Part shown: piece by piece, positions 32,849 through 46,585 of the stretch | Numbering within the stretch: the first letter of the stretch is position 1 | How the letters are laid out: every line of letters starts with the position of its first letter | NCBI GenBank assembly: GCA_027320105.1 | Contig: DAHVMA010000036.1 | Span: 1-64,000 of the forward strand | From: JAKAQB01 sp027320105 | GTDB lineage: Bacteria; Actinomycetota; Acidimicrobiia; Acidimicrobiales; Palsa-688 | Length of the DNA: 64,000 nt | Direction of reading: 5' to 3' | Notes under the pieces: model-generated | The model's database searches: none | Told to the model about the DNA's origin: nothing | What the model saw: only the letters and a program-made list of their open reading frames with translations | Position numbers and translations under genes: made by a program

Positions 32849-34750
32849 CTACTGCTGGCCGGAGCCACCAGATGCCAGACGGGCCGCTCGCCTGCTCCCG
32901 CCCTCCGCTCGACCGGTAGCCGTCCCGGTGCCCTCGTGCGCCGCCGCCGCTGGCCGTCGGCGCGCCAGCGAACGCCCACCGGCTTGCGATCGCCGCTCCT
33001 CGGTGACGCCATCATCGTTCGACGGCGCCGGGGGGAGCGGCTGCTCCCTCGGTGCCGGCGCCTTTGGCACAGCAACGTCCGGAGCAACCGGTCCCCGATC
33101 CCCGGAAGCCTTCCCAGCTGCCGCCTTCTTCGCCGGCGCGGCCTCGACGCTCGGCGCAGCCCGCTTGCCGGCAGGCAGGCGGGAGGACGCCGCCTGCTCG
33201 GCTCCCGCCTTCTTCGCCACCCGCTTCGCCGGCGCGCCCCCCGCCGGCCCTGCACCCGCAGGCGCGCCCCCCGCCGGCGCCTTCGCCACCCTCTTCGCCG
33301 CCGGCACCTTCTTCGGCGGCGGCCTGTCGGCCGCTTCCGCCGGGCCGACAACCGGTCCCTCCTCCGGAATCGAGACAGCCTTCTCGGCGGCGGCCTTCCG
33401 CCGGCGCGCCCCCTTCACTGGCGCCCCCTTCACTGGCGCCCCGTCCTCCGGCCTCCCCTTCGCCGGCTCCCCGTCCGCCGGCAACGCCTCCGGCGAGCCA
33501 GTCCCGCCGGCCGGATCCCCTGTGTCGGCCACAACGCCACCATCCGACGCCGCCTCCGGGGCAGCCTCAGCTACCAGGGGTGCCACCTTGCGACTCCTCG
33601 AGCGCCGGCGGGGGGGCGCCGACTCGAGGGACGCATCCGGAGTGGGCTCGCCGGCGACAGGCGTTCCCGGCCCCACCGCCGCCGGCGCAGCCCCGGTCGA
33701 CACCGGCCCCACCGCCGCCGGCGCCCCCGCCCCGGTCCGCCCACGGCGGCGGGACGGCCGGCGGGAGGAGGTGGCGACGGTCTCTTCCTCTTCGGGGAGC
33801 GGTGCGATCTCCGCCTCGACCGTCTCCTCGGTGACCCCCGCTGCGATGTGCTCGAAGCCGGGGATGGCCAGCTCGACCCCCCGCCGGAGCGGGTCGAACG
33901 CCTGGACGACGAATGTGCGCTGCTCTCCTTTGGAGACGACCTCCCGGGCCCGGTTGGGCGGGGGGTCGGCCATGGCGGACAGCGGCAGGTAGCAAGTGGC
34001 GCCCTCGATGGTGACGAAGGCCCCGTGGGAGGAGAAGGCTTCCACTGTCCCGGTCACCGTGCTGCCGAGCCGGTGGGCGGCGATGAAGTTGATGAAGGTG
34101 AGCGGCGGGTTGACCGGCTCGGACGGCGGCTCGCTCGTCCGCCTCCGCCGCCGGCGGGTCCCCTCGGAGTGGCCGGTCGCCTCGTCGGTGGCGGTCGCTA
34201 TGGCCTTCTCCACCTTGCGGCCCCGTCCCCCGCCACGGGCAGCGGCCAGGTCGAGCCCCGAGGCACCCTCGGCGACTTCCGTGGACCGCTGCCGGCGCTT
34301 GGCCTCCTTGACCGCCTCTCGGCTCTTCGGTCCTCGTACGGGTGTCCGCGGCGTGAAGATCCAGCCGACGCCGGGCACCGGCTTGCCCCCGATGAGCCGG
34401 CCCTTGTCGAACAGCCACTCGTGCTCGCCGTGGAACTCCTGGAACGAGTCGTTGGACAGCACGGTCGCGCCGGTCTTCTCCGCGATGCGCAGGAGGAAGG
34501 CGTCGCCCCGCCCGATGGCGCCCGCCGGGGGCGACACCAGCTCGGCGGCGGACTCGGCTTCCTCGAACGTCTTCAACTCGGACGGCTCGATGCGGTGCCC
34601 GAAGGACGCGTCGACCACGACGGTCACGATGTCGTCCGGGTTCTCCGCCAGGAGCTCCCGTACCGCTTGATCCAGCTGGGCGAGGCTCGGGAGGCTGCGA
34701 CCCTCGGTGGCGATGTTCGAGCCGTCAACGACGACGTGGCGAGGCGACAT
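32849..34750 (-). CDS. NYN/PIN-type RNase-like protein with S1 domain and basic tail
   Basis: A 633-residue multidomain protein. Residues about 1-130 look like an NYN/PIN-type ribonuclease (RHVVVDGSNIATEG; TVVVDASFG; GRGDAFLLRIAEKTGATVLSND), with acidic residues where the metal site should be. Residues about 220-300 are an S1-like RNA-binding domain (GSTVTGTVEAFSSHGAFVTI, CYLPLSAM). The remaining 300 residues are Ala/Pro/Lys/Arg-rich with KKVPAAKRVAKAP-type repeats, like a histone H1 tail, so they should be disordered and bind nucleic acid. The start ATG at 34750 matches the first strand of the NYN fold. It may be an RNA-decay or RNA-binding factor; its substrate is unknown. Confidence 0.72.
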   Translation of the reverse strand: MSPRHVVVDGSNIATEGRSLPSLAQLDQAVRELLAENPDDIVTVVVDASFGHRIEPSELKTFEEAESAAELVSPPAGAIGRGDAFLLRIAEKTGATVLSNDSFQEFHGEHEWLFDKGRLIGGKPVPGVGWIFTPRTPVRGPKSREAVKEAKRRQRSTEVAEGASGLDLAAARGGGRGRKVEKAIATATDEATGHSEGTRRRRRRTSEPPSEPVNPPLTFINFIAAHRLGSTVTGTVEAFSSHGAFVTIEGATCYLPLSAMADPPPNRAREVVSKGEQRTFVVQAFDPLRRGVELAIPGFEHIAAGVTEETVEAEIAPLPEEEETVATSSRRPSRRRGRTGAGAPAAVGPVSTGAAPAAVGPGTPVAGEPTPDASLESAPPRRRSRSRKVAPLVAEAAPEAASDGGVVADTGDPAGGTGSPEALPADGEPAKGRPEDGAPVKGAPVKGARRRKAAAEKAVSIPEEGPVVGPAEAADRPPPKKVPAAKRVAKAPAGGAPAGAGPAGGAPAKRVAKKAGAEQAASSRLPAGKRAAPSVEAAPAKKAAAGKASGDRGPVAPDVAVPKAPAPREQPLPPAPSNDDGVTEERRSQAGGRSLARRRPAAAAHEGTGTATGRAEGGSRRAARLASGGSGQQ

Positions 34751-34908
34751 GTCAGTGAGTAGTCAACCATGCTACGCCGCGAATCCGAGGGAGCCCCCCA
34801 AGCGTGGGACCGGCCGGCCCGACCGGGGCGGCGCCTGCGATCCCGCGCCGAGCGGCCGCCGGGGGCGCTGAGCGGTGCCGGCCGAGCGGCCGCCGGGGGC
34901 GGTGGGCG

Positions 34909-38637
<3,729 letters not shown>

Positions 38638-38676
38638 GCAGCCAGGGTACGGCCCGGCACCGGGCACACTGAGGAG

Positions 38677-40356
<1,680 letters not shown>

Positions 40357-40397
40357 GCGCTGCTCAACTCGGGCTCGCTCCGGCCGATGGACCAGCC

Positions 40398-40679
40398 GTG
40401 AGCGCGGCGACCATCCACCCGAGCAAGCCGTTCGCTCCGGTCAGCCGGGCGGTCCTGCGCCCCGTCGACCCCGGCAACGACGCCTCCTGCGCCCACTGCA
40501 GCGAGCCCGTGAAGTTCGCCGCCCGCCACCAGCGCCGCCAGGTCATCGCCAACGTGTACCTGGCCGGCCGCTGGAACCGGGTCGAGCACTTCCACGAGGA
40601 ATGCTACGGGGCCGCCGGCCGGCCCCACGGTGTGATCATCGAGAGCCACGAGCCGGCGCACCGCCGGCGCGCGGGCTGA
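40398..40679 (+). CDS. Small conserved protein with CxxC and HxxC
   Basis: A 93-residue protein. It has CAHC (about 31-34), RQVIANVYLAGRWNRVEHFH and then EECYGAAGRPHG, giving Cys/His positions suited to bind zinc. I recall a short conserved protein of this type in actinobacteria ('RQVIANVYe.GrWdRVEHfH..CY'), without a known role. The GTG at 40398 keeps all conserved parts. It lies 42 bp after the ABC-F gene. Confidence 0.72.
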   Translation: MSAATIHPSKPFAPVSRAVLRPVDPGNDASCAHCSEPVKFAARHQRRQVIANVYLAGRWNRVEHFHEECYGAAGRPHGVIIESHEPAHRRRAG

Positions 40680-40765
40680 GCCGGTCCGACCAGCGAGTCT
40701 CACCGCCTCCTTGGGAGCAGCGGCCGGCTTGGTCGAAGAGCCGGCCGCGGGGCAGAGTACAGGCG

Positions 40766-41665
40766 ATGAAGGTGGCCGTCACCGGGAGCCACGGCCTGAT
40801 CGGGCGGCGGCTGCTCGGCGAGCTGCGCTCCGCCGGCCACGAGGCGGTCCGGGTGGTGCGCGGCGACGCCGCCGGCGAGGCCGCGGCGCGGTGGGACCCG
40901 GATGCCGGCACCATCGACGTCACCCGCCTCGCCGGGGTGGACGCCGCCGTCAACCTGGCGGGCGTCGGCATCTTCGACCACCGCTGGACGCCGGCCCACA
41001 AGGCGGCGGTCACCGAGAGCCGGGTGCGGGCCACCACCCTCCTCGCCGGGACCCTGGCCGCCATGCAGCCCCGCCCCGCCACCCTGCTCAGCGCCTCCGC
41101 CATCGGCTTGTACGGCGACGGTGGCGACGAGCTGCTGAGCGAGGCGAGCCCGTCGGGCGCCGGGTTCCTCGCCGACGTGTGCCGCCGGTGGGAGGCCGCC
41201 ACCGCACCGGCCGAGGCGGCCGGCATCCGCGTCGCCCACCTCCGCAGCGGCATCGTGCAGTCGAGGGACGGCGGGGCGCTCGCCAAGCAGTTGCCCCTGT
41301 TCCGCGCCGGGCTGGGAGGCCGCCTCGGCAGCGGGCGGCAGTGGCTCAGCTGGATCTCGCTCGCCGACGAGGTGGCGGCGATCCTGCACGCCCTCGGCGA
41401 CGAGCGGGTGTCGGGGCCCGTCAACCTGGTGGCACCCGAGCCGGTCACCAACGCCGAGCTCACCGCCACGCTCGCCGCAGTGCTCGGCCGCCCGGCGCGC
41501 CTGGCTGTGCCCCGGGTGGCCCTCGAGGTCGCCCTCGGCCGGGAGATGGCGCGCGAGATGCTGCTCGTCAGCCAGCGCGTCGAGCCGGCCGTGCTGGGGC
41601 GCACCGGCTTCGCGTGGCGCCACCCCCGTCTCGACGAGGCGCTGCGCGCCGAGCTCGGGCGGTGA
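40766..41665 (+). CDS. TIGR01777-family NAD-dependent epimerase (YfcH-like)
   Basis: A 299-residue extended short-chain dehydrogenase-like protein of the TIGR01777/YfcH group. It begins MKVAVTGSHGLIGRRLLGEL with the dinucleotide-binding TGSxGxIG motif. It continues AVNLAGVGIFDHRW, SASAIGLYGDGGDELLSE and RSGIVQSRDGGALAKQLPLFRAGLGG, then WISLADEVAAILHAL. These are the hallmarks of the group. The true substrate is not known for the family. The stop overlaps the next (damaged) gene by GTGA. Confidence 0.88.
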   Translation: MKVAVTGSHGLIGRRLLGELRSAGHEAVRVVRGDAAGEAAARWDPDAGTIDVTRLAGVDAAVNLAGVGIFDHRWTPAHKAAVTESRVRATTLLAGTLAAMQPRPATLLSASAIGLYGDGGDELLSEASPSGAGFLADVCRRWEAATAPAEAAGIRVAHLRSGIVQSRDGGALAKQLPLFRAGLGGRLGSGRQWLSWISLADEVAAILHALGDERVSGPVNLVAPEPVTNAELTATLAAVLGRPARLAVPRVALEVALGREMAREMLLVSQRVEPAVLGRTGFAWRHPRLDEALRAELGR

Positions 41666-42325
41666 GACCCATCAGCGCCGGCATCCACCTCGTGATCGTC
41701 CACCACGACCAGCCGGAGCGCTGCGCCCGCAGCGTCGACGCCTTCGCCCGCCAGGACGGGATCAGTTCGACAACCGTGGTCGACAGCGGCCGGCGCCCGC
41801 CGCCGGGGCTGCCGGCGGACGTGGAGGTGCTCGACGCCGGCGGCAACGTGGGGTTCGGGCCGGGGGCCAACCTCGGGCTCCGCCGGTGGCTTGCGGCCGG
41901 CGAGGGTGAGTGGGTGGCGCTCGCTCCCCACGACGCCGTGCCGGAGGAGGGCTGCGTGCGCCGCCTCCTCGACGCGCTGGAGGGGAGGGGCGACGCCGGG
42001 CTGGCGTGCGCCGAGCTCGGGGAGGCGTTCGACCTCGTGCCGGTGGGGGGCGGTGGTCGCCAACGGCCGGCTGCCCGACCAGCGCCTCGCCGGCTACCTG
42101 CAGCTGCGCAACACCCTCCTGCTCGTAGCGGAGCACTTAGGCCGGCGGGAGGTGCGCGCCCGGCTGATCCTCGCTGCGGCCGGTGCCGTGGCGGGGGCGT
42201 TTCGTGAGCCGGCGAGGGCGCTGCCCGTGAGCTGGCTGGAGGCGCGGGCCATCGAGGACTTTCTCCGCCACCGCTTCGGACCGCCGCCCGGAGACCTGCT
42301 GCGCCCCGTAGGTTGGCGACCGTGA
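41662..42325 (+). pseudogene. Frameshifted GT2-like glycosyltransferase
   Basis: From GTG 41662 one frame gives IHLVIVHHDQPERCARSVDA, LDAGGNVGFGPGANLGLRRW and WVALAPHDAVPEEGCVRRLL, which resembles the N-terminal half of family 2 rhamnosyl-type transferases ('GGNvGFGaGnN.g'). After DLVPVGG, near the G-run at 42045-42055, the sense continues in the next frame as VVANGRLPDQRLAGYLQLRN and TLLLVAEHLGRRE, like the C-terminal part ('YHLyYlvRN.lLl'), ending at 42325. The middle (DxD catalytic part and acceptor site) is also short or missing compared with the 280-300 residues usual. So it has both a frameshift and probably a deletion, unless the G-run is a sequencing error. Confidence 0.6.
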
Positions 42326-43539
42326 TCTCCGTCGACGTGGCCGTCGTCGGGGCCGGGCCTGCCGGCGCCGCCGCCGCCACCACGGCGGCCCGCCTGGGCC
42401 TGCGGGTGCTGCTGGTCGACCGGGCGGCGTTCCCGAGGGACAAGTGCTGCGGCGACGGCCTCACCACCGGCGCCCTCCGCCGGCTGGAGGCGCTCGGCCT
42501 CGACCCCCGGCGGCTGCCGACGTGGGAGCCGGTGCGCACCGCCCACGTCCGTATCCCCGGCGGCCAGGTCGCCTCCCTCGAGCTGCCCGCCGGCGCCACC
42601 TACGCCGCCACGGTGCGCCGCGTCGAGCTCGACGCCGCCCTCGTCGCGGTGGCCCGGCACGCCGGCGCCCAGGTGGAGGACGGCTGCGCTGTCGTCGGTG
42701 CCCGGCCCGCCGGGGGCGGCTCCGGTGTCGAGCTCGAGCTGGAGGGCGGCGCCACGGTGCGAGCCTGGTACGCCGTCGCCGCCGACGGGATGTGGTCGCC
42801 CCTGCGGCGCGCCCTCGGGCTCGGCGAGCCCGCCTACCTGGGCGAGTGGCACGCCGCCCGCCAGTACCACCGGCGCGTCGGCGCCGCCGCCCGGGACTTC
42901 TGGGTGTGGTTCGAGCGGGACCTGCAGCCCGGCTACGCCTGGTCGTTCCCGCTGCCGGGGGAACGGGCCAACGTCGGCTTCGGGGTGCGGCGCGCCCCGG
43001 GCGAGCGGACCGGGTCGATGAAGGCGCTGTGGGCGGACCTGCTCTCCCGCCCCCAGATCTCCGCGGTGCTCGGTCCCCTGGCCCGTGCGGAGGAGAACCT
43101 CAAGTCGTGGCCGATCCCCGCCCGCATCGGCGCCACCCGCCTCGCCGCCCTCGGCGGCCGGGTGCTGTTCGCCGGCGACGCCGCCCGGGCGGCGGACTGC
43201 ATGACCGGCGAGGGGATCGCCCAGGCGCTGGAGACCGGCGAGCTGGCGGCGAGGTTCGCGGCGGCTTCGGGGCCGGCGGCCGCCGGCGAGGCGGCTGCCG
43301 CCTACCGGGCCGCCATCCGCAGGGGCATGGCGATCGACGACTGGCTGTCCGCCCGCTTCTCGGCGGTCCTCGGCGCCGAGCGGGGCATGCGGGGATGGTT
43401 CCGCCTCGCCAACGCCTCGGCCGGGACCCGGCGGCGGTTCGTGCACTGGATGTTCGAGGACTACCCCCGCGCCGGTTTGATCACCCCGTGGCGCTGGCGG
43501 CGCGGCTTCCTGCACCCACCCGGCCCCTATCCCGGGTAG
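42322..43539 (+). CDS. Geranylgeranyl reductase-family FAD oxidoreductase
   Basis: A 405-residue flavoprotein. Its start is VISVDVAVVGAGPAGAAAATTAARLGLRVLLVDR, quoted in part: the GxGxxG FAD-binding fold is at about residues 8-13. Then come FPRDKCCGDGLTTGALRRLE (the family 'P.R.kcCGdgl' block) and LGGRVLFAGDAARAADCMTGEGIAQA, with the GD motif. Such enzymes saturate isoprenoid chains of menaquinone or archaeal-type lipids, or oxidise related lipids. A TTG at 42313 is an alternative start. It overlaps the broken glycosyltransferase end by 4 bp. Confidence 0.85.
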   Translation: MISVDVAVVGAGPAGAAAATTAARLGLRVLLVDRAAFPRDKCCGDGLTTGALRRLEALGLDPRRLPTWEPVRTAHVRIPGGQVASLELPAGATYAATVRRVELDAALVAVARHAGAQVEDGCAVVGARPAGGGSGVELELEGGATVRAWYAVAADGMWSPLRRALGLGEPAYLGEWHAARQYHRRVGAAARDFWVWFERDLQPGYAWSFPLPGERANVGFGVRRAPGERTGSMKALWADLLSRPQISAVLGPLARAEENLKSWPIPARIGATRLAALGGRVLFAGDAARAADCMTGEGIAQALETGELAARFAAASGPAAAGEAAAAYRAAIRRGMAIDDWLSARFSAVLGAERGMRGWFRLANASAGTRRRFVHWMFEDYPRAGLITPWRWRRGFLHPPGPYPG

Positions 43540-43547
43540 CCCCAGCC

Positions 43548-43590
43548 CCCTGTCCGGGACAGGGCCGCAGCATTCGAGACAGGGCCGCAG
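43548..43590. promoter_or_regulatory. Candidate operator with palindrome and direct repeat
   Basis: In the 136-bp gap before the SDR gene a 17-bp perfect palindrome, CCCTGTCCGGGACAGGG (43548-43564), overlaps a 13-bp direct repeat GACAGGGCCGCAG at 43558-43570 and 43578-43590. The repeats are 20 bp apart, close to two helical turns. This looks like a binding site for a dimeric repressor (for example TetR type). No function is shown by the sequence alone. Confidence 0.35.
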
Positions 43591-43675
43591 CTCCGCCAGC
43601 GCCTGGTTCCGACCGCCTCGGGCGGGGCTTCCTCCGGTTGGCCGCCTCGCGAGACCTGCGGCTACGGTCCGGTCC

Positions 43676-44569
43676 ATGGCTGATCTCGGTTTCGACGGCA
43701 AGGTGGCGATCGTGACGGGCGCCGGCGGCGGGCTCGGGCGGGAGCACGCCCTCCTGCTCGCCCGGCGCGGCGCCCGGGTCGTGGTCAATGACGTCGGCGG
43801 CTCGGTGCACGGCGACGGCTCCGACCTCGGCCCGGCCGAGGCGGTCGCCGAGGAGATCAGGGGCGGGGGCGGGGAAGCCGTCGCCGACGGCCACAGCGTC
43901 AGCACCCCCGGCGGCGGCGAGGCGATCGTCCAGACGGCCATCGACGCCTTCGGCCGGGTCGACGTCGTGGTCAACAACGCCGGCATCCTGCGGGACAAGA
44001 CCTTCCAAAACATGACCGCCGACCTGCTCGACCCGGTCATCGACGTGCACCTGCGGGGCGCCTTCCACGTGACCCGGCCGGCGTGGCTCCACTTCCGCGA
44101 GCAGGGCTACGGGCGGGTCGTCAACACCTCGTCCAACTCCGGGATCCTCGGCAACTTCGGTCAGAGCAACTACGGCGCCGCCAAGATGGGCCTGGTCGGC
44201 CTCACCCGGGTCCTTGCCGCCGAGGGCGCCAAGTACAACATCAAGGTCAACGCCATCGCCCCCCTCGCCCGGACCCGCATGACCGAGGAGCTCCTCGGTG
44301 CGGCGGCCGAGAAGCTCGAGCCGTCGCTCGTGTCCCCCGTCGTCGCCTACCTGGCGCACGAGAGCGTCCCGGTGAGCGGCGAGGTGTACTCCGTCGGTGG
44401 CGGGCGCGTCGCCCGCTTCTTCATCGGGATGACGCGCGGCTACGCCGACCCGTCGCTCACGCCCGAAGACGTGCGGGACCACTTCGAGGAGATCCGAGAC
44501 CAGGCCGGCTACACCGTGCCGGCGGGGCCGGCCGACGAGCTCGAGGCGCTCTTCGGGATGATCGGCTGA
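43676..44569 (+). CDS. Short-chain dehydrogenase/reductase (HSD17B4-like)
   Basis: A 297-residue classical SDR. The NAD(P) site is VTGAGGGLGREHALLLARRGARVVVND (quoted in part; Gly-rich motif at about residues 14-20). NNAGILRDKTF, then SNSGILGNFGQSNYGAAKMG, gives the catalytic Ser/Tyr/Lys (YxxxK). The N-terminal layout with 'RGA.VvVNDlGg...G.G' and the extended C-terminus fit 17-beta-hydroxysteroid dehydrogenase type 4-like 3-hydroxyacyl-CoA dehydrogenases, used in steroid or fatty acid breakdown. The ATG at 43676 matches the family start. Confidence 0.9.
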   Translation: MADLGFDGKVAIVTGAGGGLGREHALLLARRGARVVVNDVGGSVHGDGSDLGPAEAVAEEIRGGGGEAVADGHSVSTPGGGEAIVQTAIDAFGRVDVVVNNAGILRDKTFQNMTADLLDPVIDVHLRGAFHVTRPAWLHFREQGYGRVVNTSSNSGILGNFGQSNYGAAKMGLVGLTRVLAAEGAKYNIKVNAIAPLARTRMTEELLGAAAEKLEPSLVSPVVAYLAHESVPVSGEVYSVGGGRVARFFIGMTRGYADPSLTPEDVRDHFEEIRDQAGYTVPAGPADELEALFGMIG

Positions 44570-44583
44570 GCCCGCCGGCACGC

Positions 44584-45237
44584 TCAGCCGAGCGGGCAAC
44601 GGGCGCGGATCTCCCACCTGTCGCCGTCGGGGACCATCACCCACACCTCCCGGGCCCGGCAGGTGATCGGGAGGTACCGCAGCAGGTCCTTGGCCACCGG
44701 CTCGAGGGAGGCGACGTCGCCCTCCGGCGCGTGGGCGACGGTGAGGTGGGGCACGACCTCGGCAAACTCCCCCGCCCAGGGAGGCGTCCCGAAGCGCTCC
44801 GCCAGCGCCACCGTCAACCGCTTGAACGGCTCGGCCGGCTGGGGGACGAGCCACATGACCCGACGCCCGAACCACGCCACGTCGACCAGGTCGAACGCCC
44901 ACCCCGCCGTGGTCGCCGCCACCTCGCCGACGGCGGCGACCTCGTCGCCGGTGATGCGCTCGGGGGCGACCCACGGGACTATCAGCGTCACGTGGGCGGG
45001 TACGCCGGCGAGAGCGGCCGGGTCGTACTGGTGGCGCCACGGGCCGACGGCGGCGTCGGCCTCGGGCACCGGCACGAGGATCGCCGAGCACGCCCGTCCC
45101 GAGCTGGTCCCGACCTCGGCGCGCAGACCGCCGGGGCCACCGGGGCCGCCGGGACCGGGCGGCGGGCCGCCGGGCGGTCGCACCCATCCGCCGGGGTGAG
45201 CACCCGCCGGCGGCCGGTCGCTGGGGGGCTCATCCAC
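44584..45237 (-). CDS. 2'-5' RNA ligase / cyclic phosphodiesterase-like (2H) protein
   Basis: A 217-residue protein of the 2H phosphoesterase superfamily. The two His-x-Thr motifs are in AHVTLIVPWV and PHLTVAHAP. The first 45 residues are Pro/Gly-rich (a GGPGG-type run) and may be disordered. The GTG at 45237 overlaps the DNA ligase stop, so it is translated with it. Members open 2',3'-cyclic phosphates or join RNA 2'-5' ends. The true substrate is unknown here. Confidence 0.78.
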   Translation of the reverse strand: MDEPPSDRPPAGAHPGGWVRPPGGPPPGPGGPGGPGGLRAEVGTSSGRACSAILVPVPEADAAVGPWRHQYDPAALAGVPAHVTLIVPWVAPERITGDEVAAVGEVAATTAGWAFDLVDVAWFGRRVMWLVPQPAEPFKRLTVALAERFGTPPWAGEFAEVVPHLTVAHAPEGDVASLEPVAKDLLRYLPITCRAREVWVMVPDGDRWEIRARCPLG

Positions 45238-46312
45238 GGGCGGCGAACACCTCCTCGAGGAGGGAGGGGACGGCGACGTCCAGCTGCTCGTAAGTGCAGC
45301 CCTCGGCGCGGCGGTCGGGACGCCAGCGCCGGAAGCGGGCCGTGTGCCGCAGGCGCTCGCCCTGCAGGTGCTCGTAGGCGGCCTCGACGACCAGCTCCGG
45401 CCGGAGCAGCTCGAAGCTCAGGTCCCGGCCGGCGTTCCACCGGCTCCCACCGTGGGTCCGCGCCGCCCTGCCAGCGGGGGTGCCGTCGCCCACCGCCTCG
45501 GCCCACCCGGCCCATGGGTGCCTGCCGCCGGTGCGGTAGGGGGCGAGCTCGGCCACCAGCCGGCGCCGGTCGGCGGCGGGGAAGCTGCCGATGACCCCGA
45601 CGTGGCGCAGCTCCCCTCCGGTTGCGTACAACCCGAGCATCAGCGAGCCGACGGCGCCGCCGGCCTCCCCGCGGTACCACCGGAAACCTCCGACGACGAA
45701 CTCGGCGGTGCGCTCGTGCTTGACCTTCACCATCACCCGCCGGTCCTCGAGGTAGCGCTGGTCAGGTCGCTTGGCCACGACACCGTCGAGGCCGGCGCCC
45801 TCGAAGCGCGTGAACCAGTCGGCGGCCACGGACCGCTCCCGGGTGAGCGGCGTCAGGTGCACCCCGGAGGTGGAGGTACCGACGAGCCCTTCCAGGCCGG
45901 CGCGCCGCTCGTCGAAGGTCGCCGGCCGCAGGTCGGCGCCGCCGAGGGCCAGCAGGTCGAAGGCAACAATGGCGGCAGGCGTCCGCTCCGACAGCACGGC
46001 CACGCGGCTCGCCGCCGGGTGGATCCGCTGCGAGAGGGCGTCGAAGTCGAGGCCGGCCGGGCCGGCGACGACGATCTCGCCGTCGAGCACGCAGCGCTCG
46101 GGCAGCCGGGCCCTCACGGCCGCCACCACCTCGGGGAAGTAGCGGGTGAGGGGCCGCTCGTTGCGGCTGCCGAGCTCCACCTCGTCGCCGTCGCGGAAGG
46201 CGATGCAGCGGAAGCCGTCCCACTTGGGCTCGTAGCGCCAGTCCCCCGCCGGCAGCTCGCGCGCCAGCTTGGCGAGCATCGGGGCCACCGGCGGCATCAC
46301 GGGCAGCTGCAT
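45230..46312 (-). CDS. ATP-dependent DNA ligase (LigC/LigD-type)
   Basis: A 360-residue ATP-dependent ligase. Motif I is EPKWDGFRC (the Lys of KxDGxR carries AMP, about residue 30). SRNERPLTRYFPEV and VLDGEIVVAG follow (motifs II-IIIa). Then GLDGVVAKRPDQRYLEDRR-type motif IV and VMVKVKHERTAEFVVGGFR (motif V). The length fits actinobacterial LigC-type enzymes, which repair breaks in non-homologous joining. No Ku or LigD polymerase gene is in the window. The start ATG at 46312 is close to the family start; the open frame further upstream runs into the GC repeat array. Confidence 0.92.
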   Translation of the reverse strand: MQLPVMPPVAPMLAKLARELPAGDWRYEPKWDGFRCIAFRDGDEVELGSRNERPLTRYFPEVVAAVRARLPERCVLDGEIVVAGPAGLDFDALSQRIHPAASRVAVLSERTPAAIVAFDLLALGGADLRPATFDERRAGLEGLVGTSTSGVHLTPLTRERSVAADWFTRFEGAGLDGVVAKRPDQRYLEDRRVMVKVKHERTAEFVVGGFRWYRGEAGGAVGSLMLGLYATGGELRHVGVIGSFPAADRRRLVAELAPYRTGGRHPWAGWAEAVGDGTPAGRAARTHGGSRWNAGRDLSFELLRPELVVEAAYEHLQGERLRHTARFRRWRPDRRAEGCTYEQLDVAVPSLLEEVFAARG

Positions 46313-46394
46313 CGCGCCGACGCTAACCCGAACTTCCCCCGCCAGCCGCGGACGTAGCTCCCGGGAAGAACGACCAGCTGCGACGGAGCCCGTC

Positions 46395-46475
<81 letters not shown>

Positions 46476-46478
46476 GCC

Positions 46479-46550
46479 GGCAATGGGCCATCGCCGCTCG
46501 CGTTGGTTGGGCAGTTGACCGCGATTATCGCGGTGAACTGCCCAAACAAC
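46479..46550. repeat. Double-hairpin palindromic element, copy 2
   Basis: The short hairpin is at 46479-46495 (GGCAATGG / CCATCGCC, one mismatch). The 49-bp palindrome is at 46502-46550, centred on the T at 46526, with 22 of 24 arm bases pairing; 3 more bases pair outside it (CGC/GCG). It lies between the ligase and malQ genes. The long-range flanks seen around copies 1 and 3 are absent here. Confidence 0.88.
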
Positions 46551-46585
46551 GCGTCCGAGGTTGCGCCCGCGGGGTCCTTCGGCGG

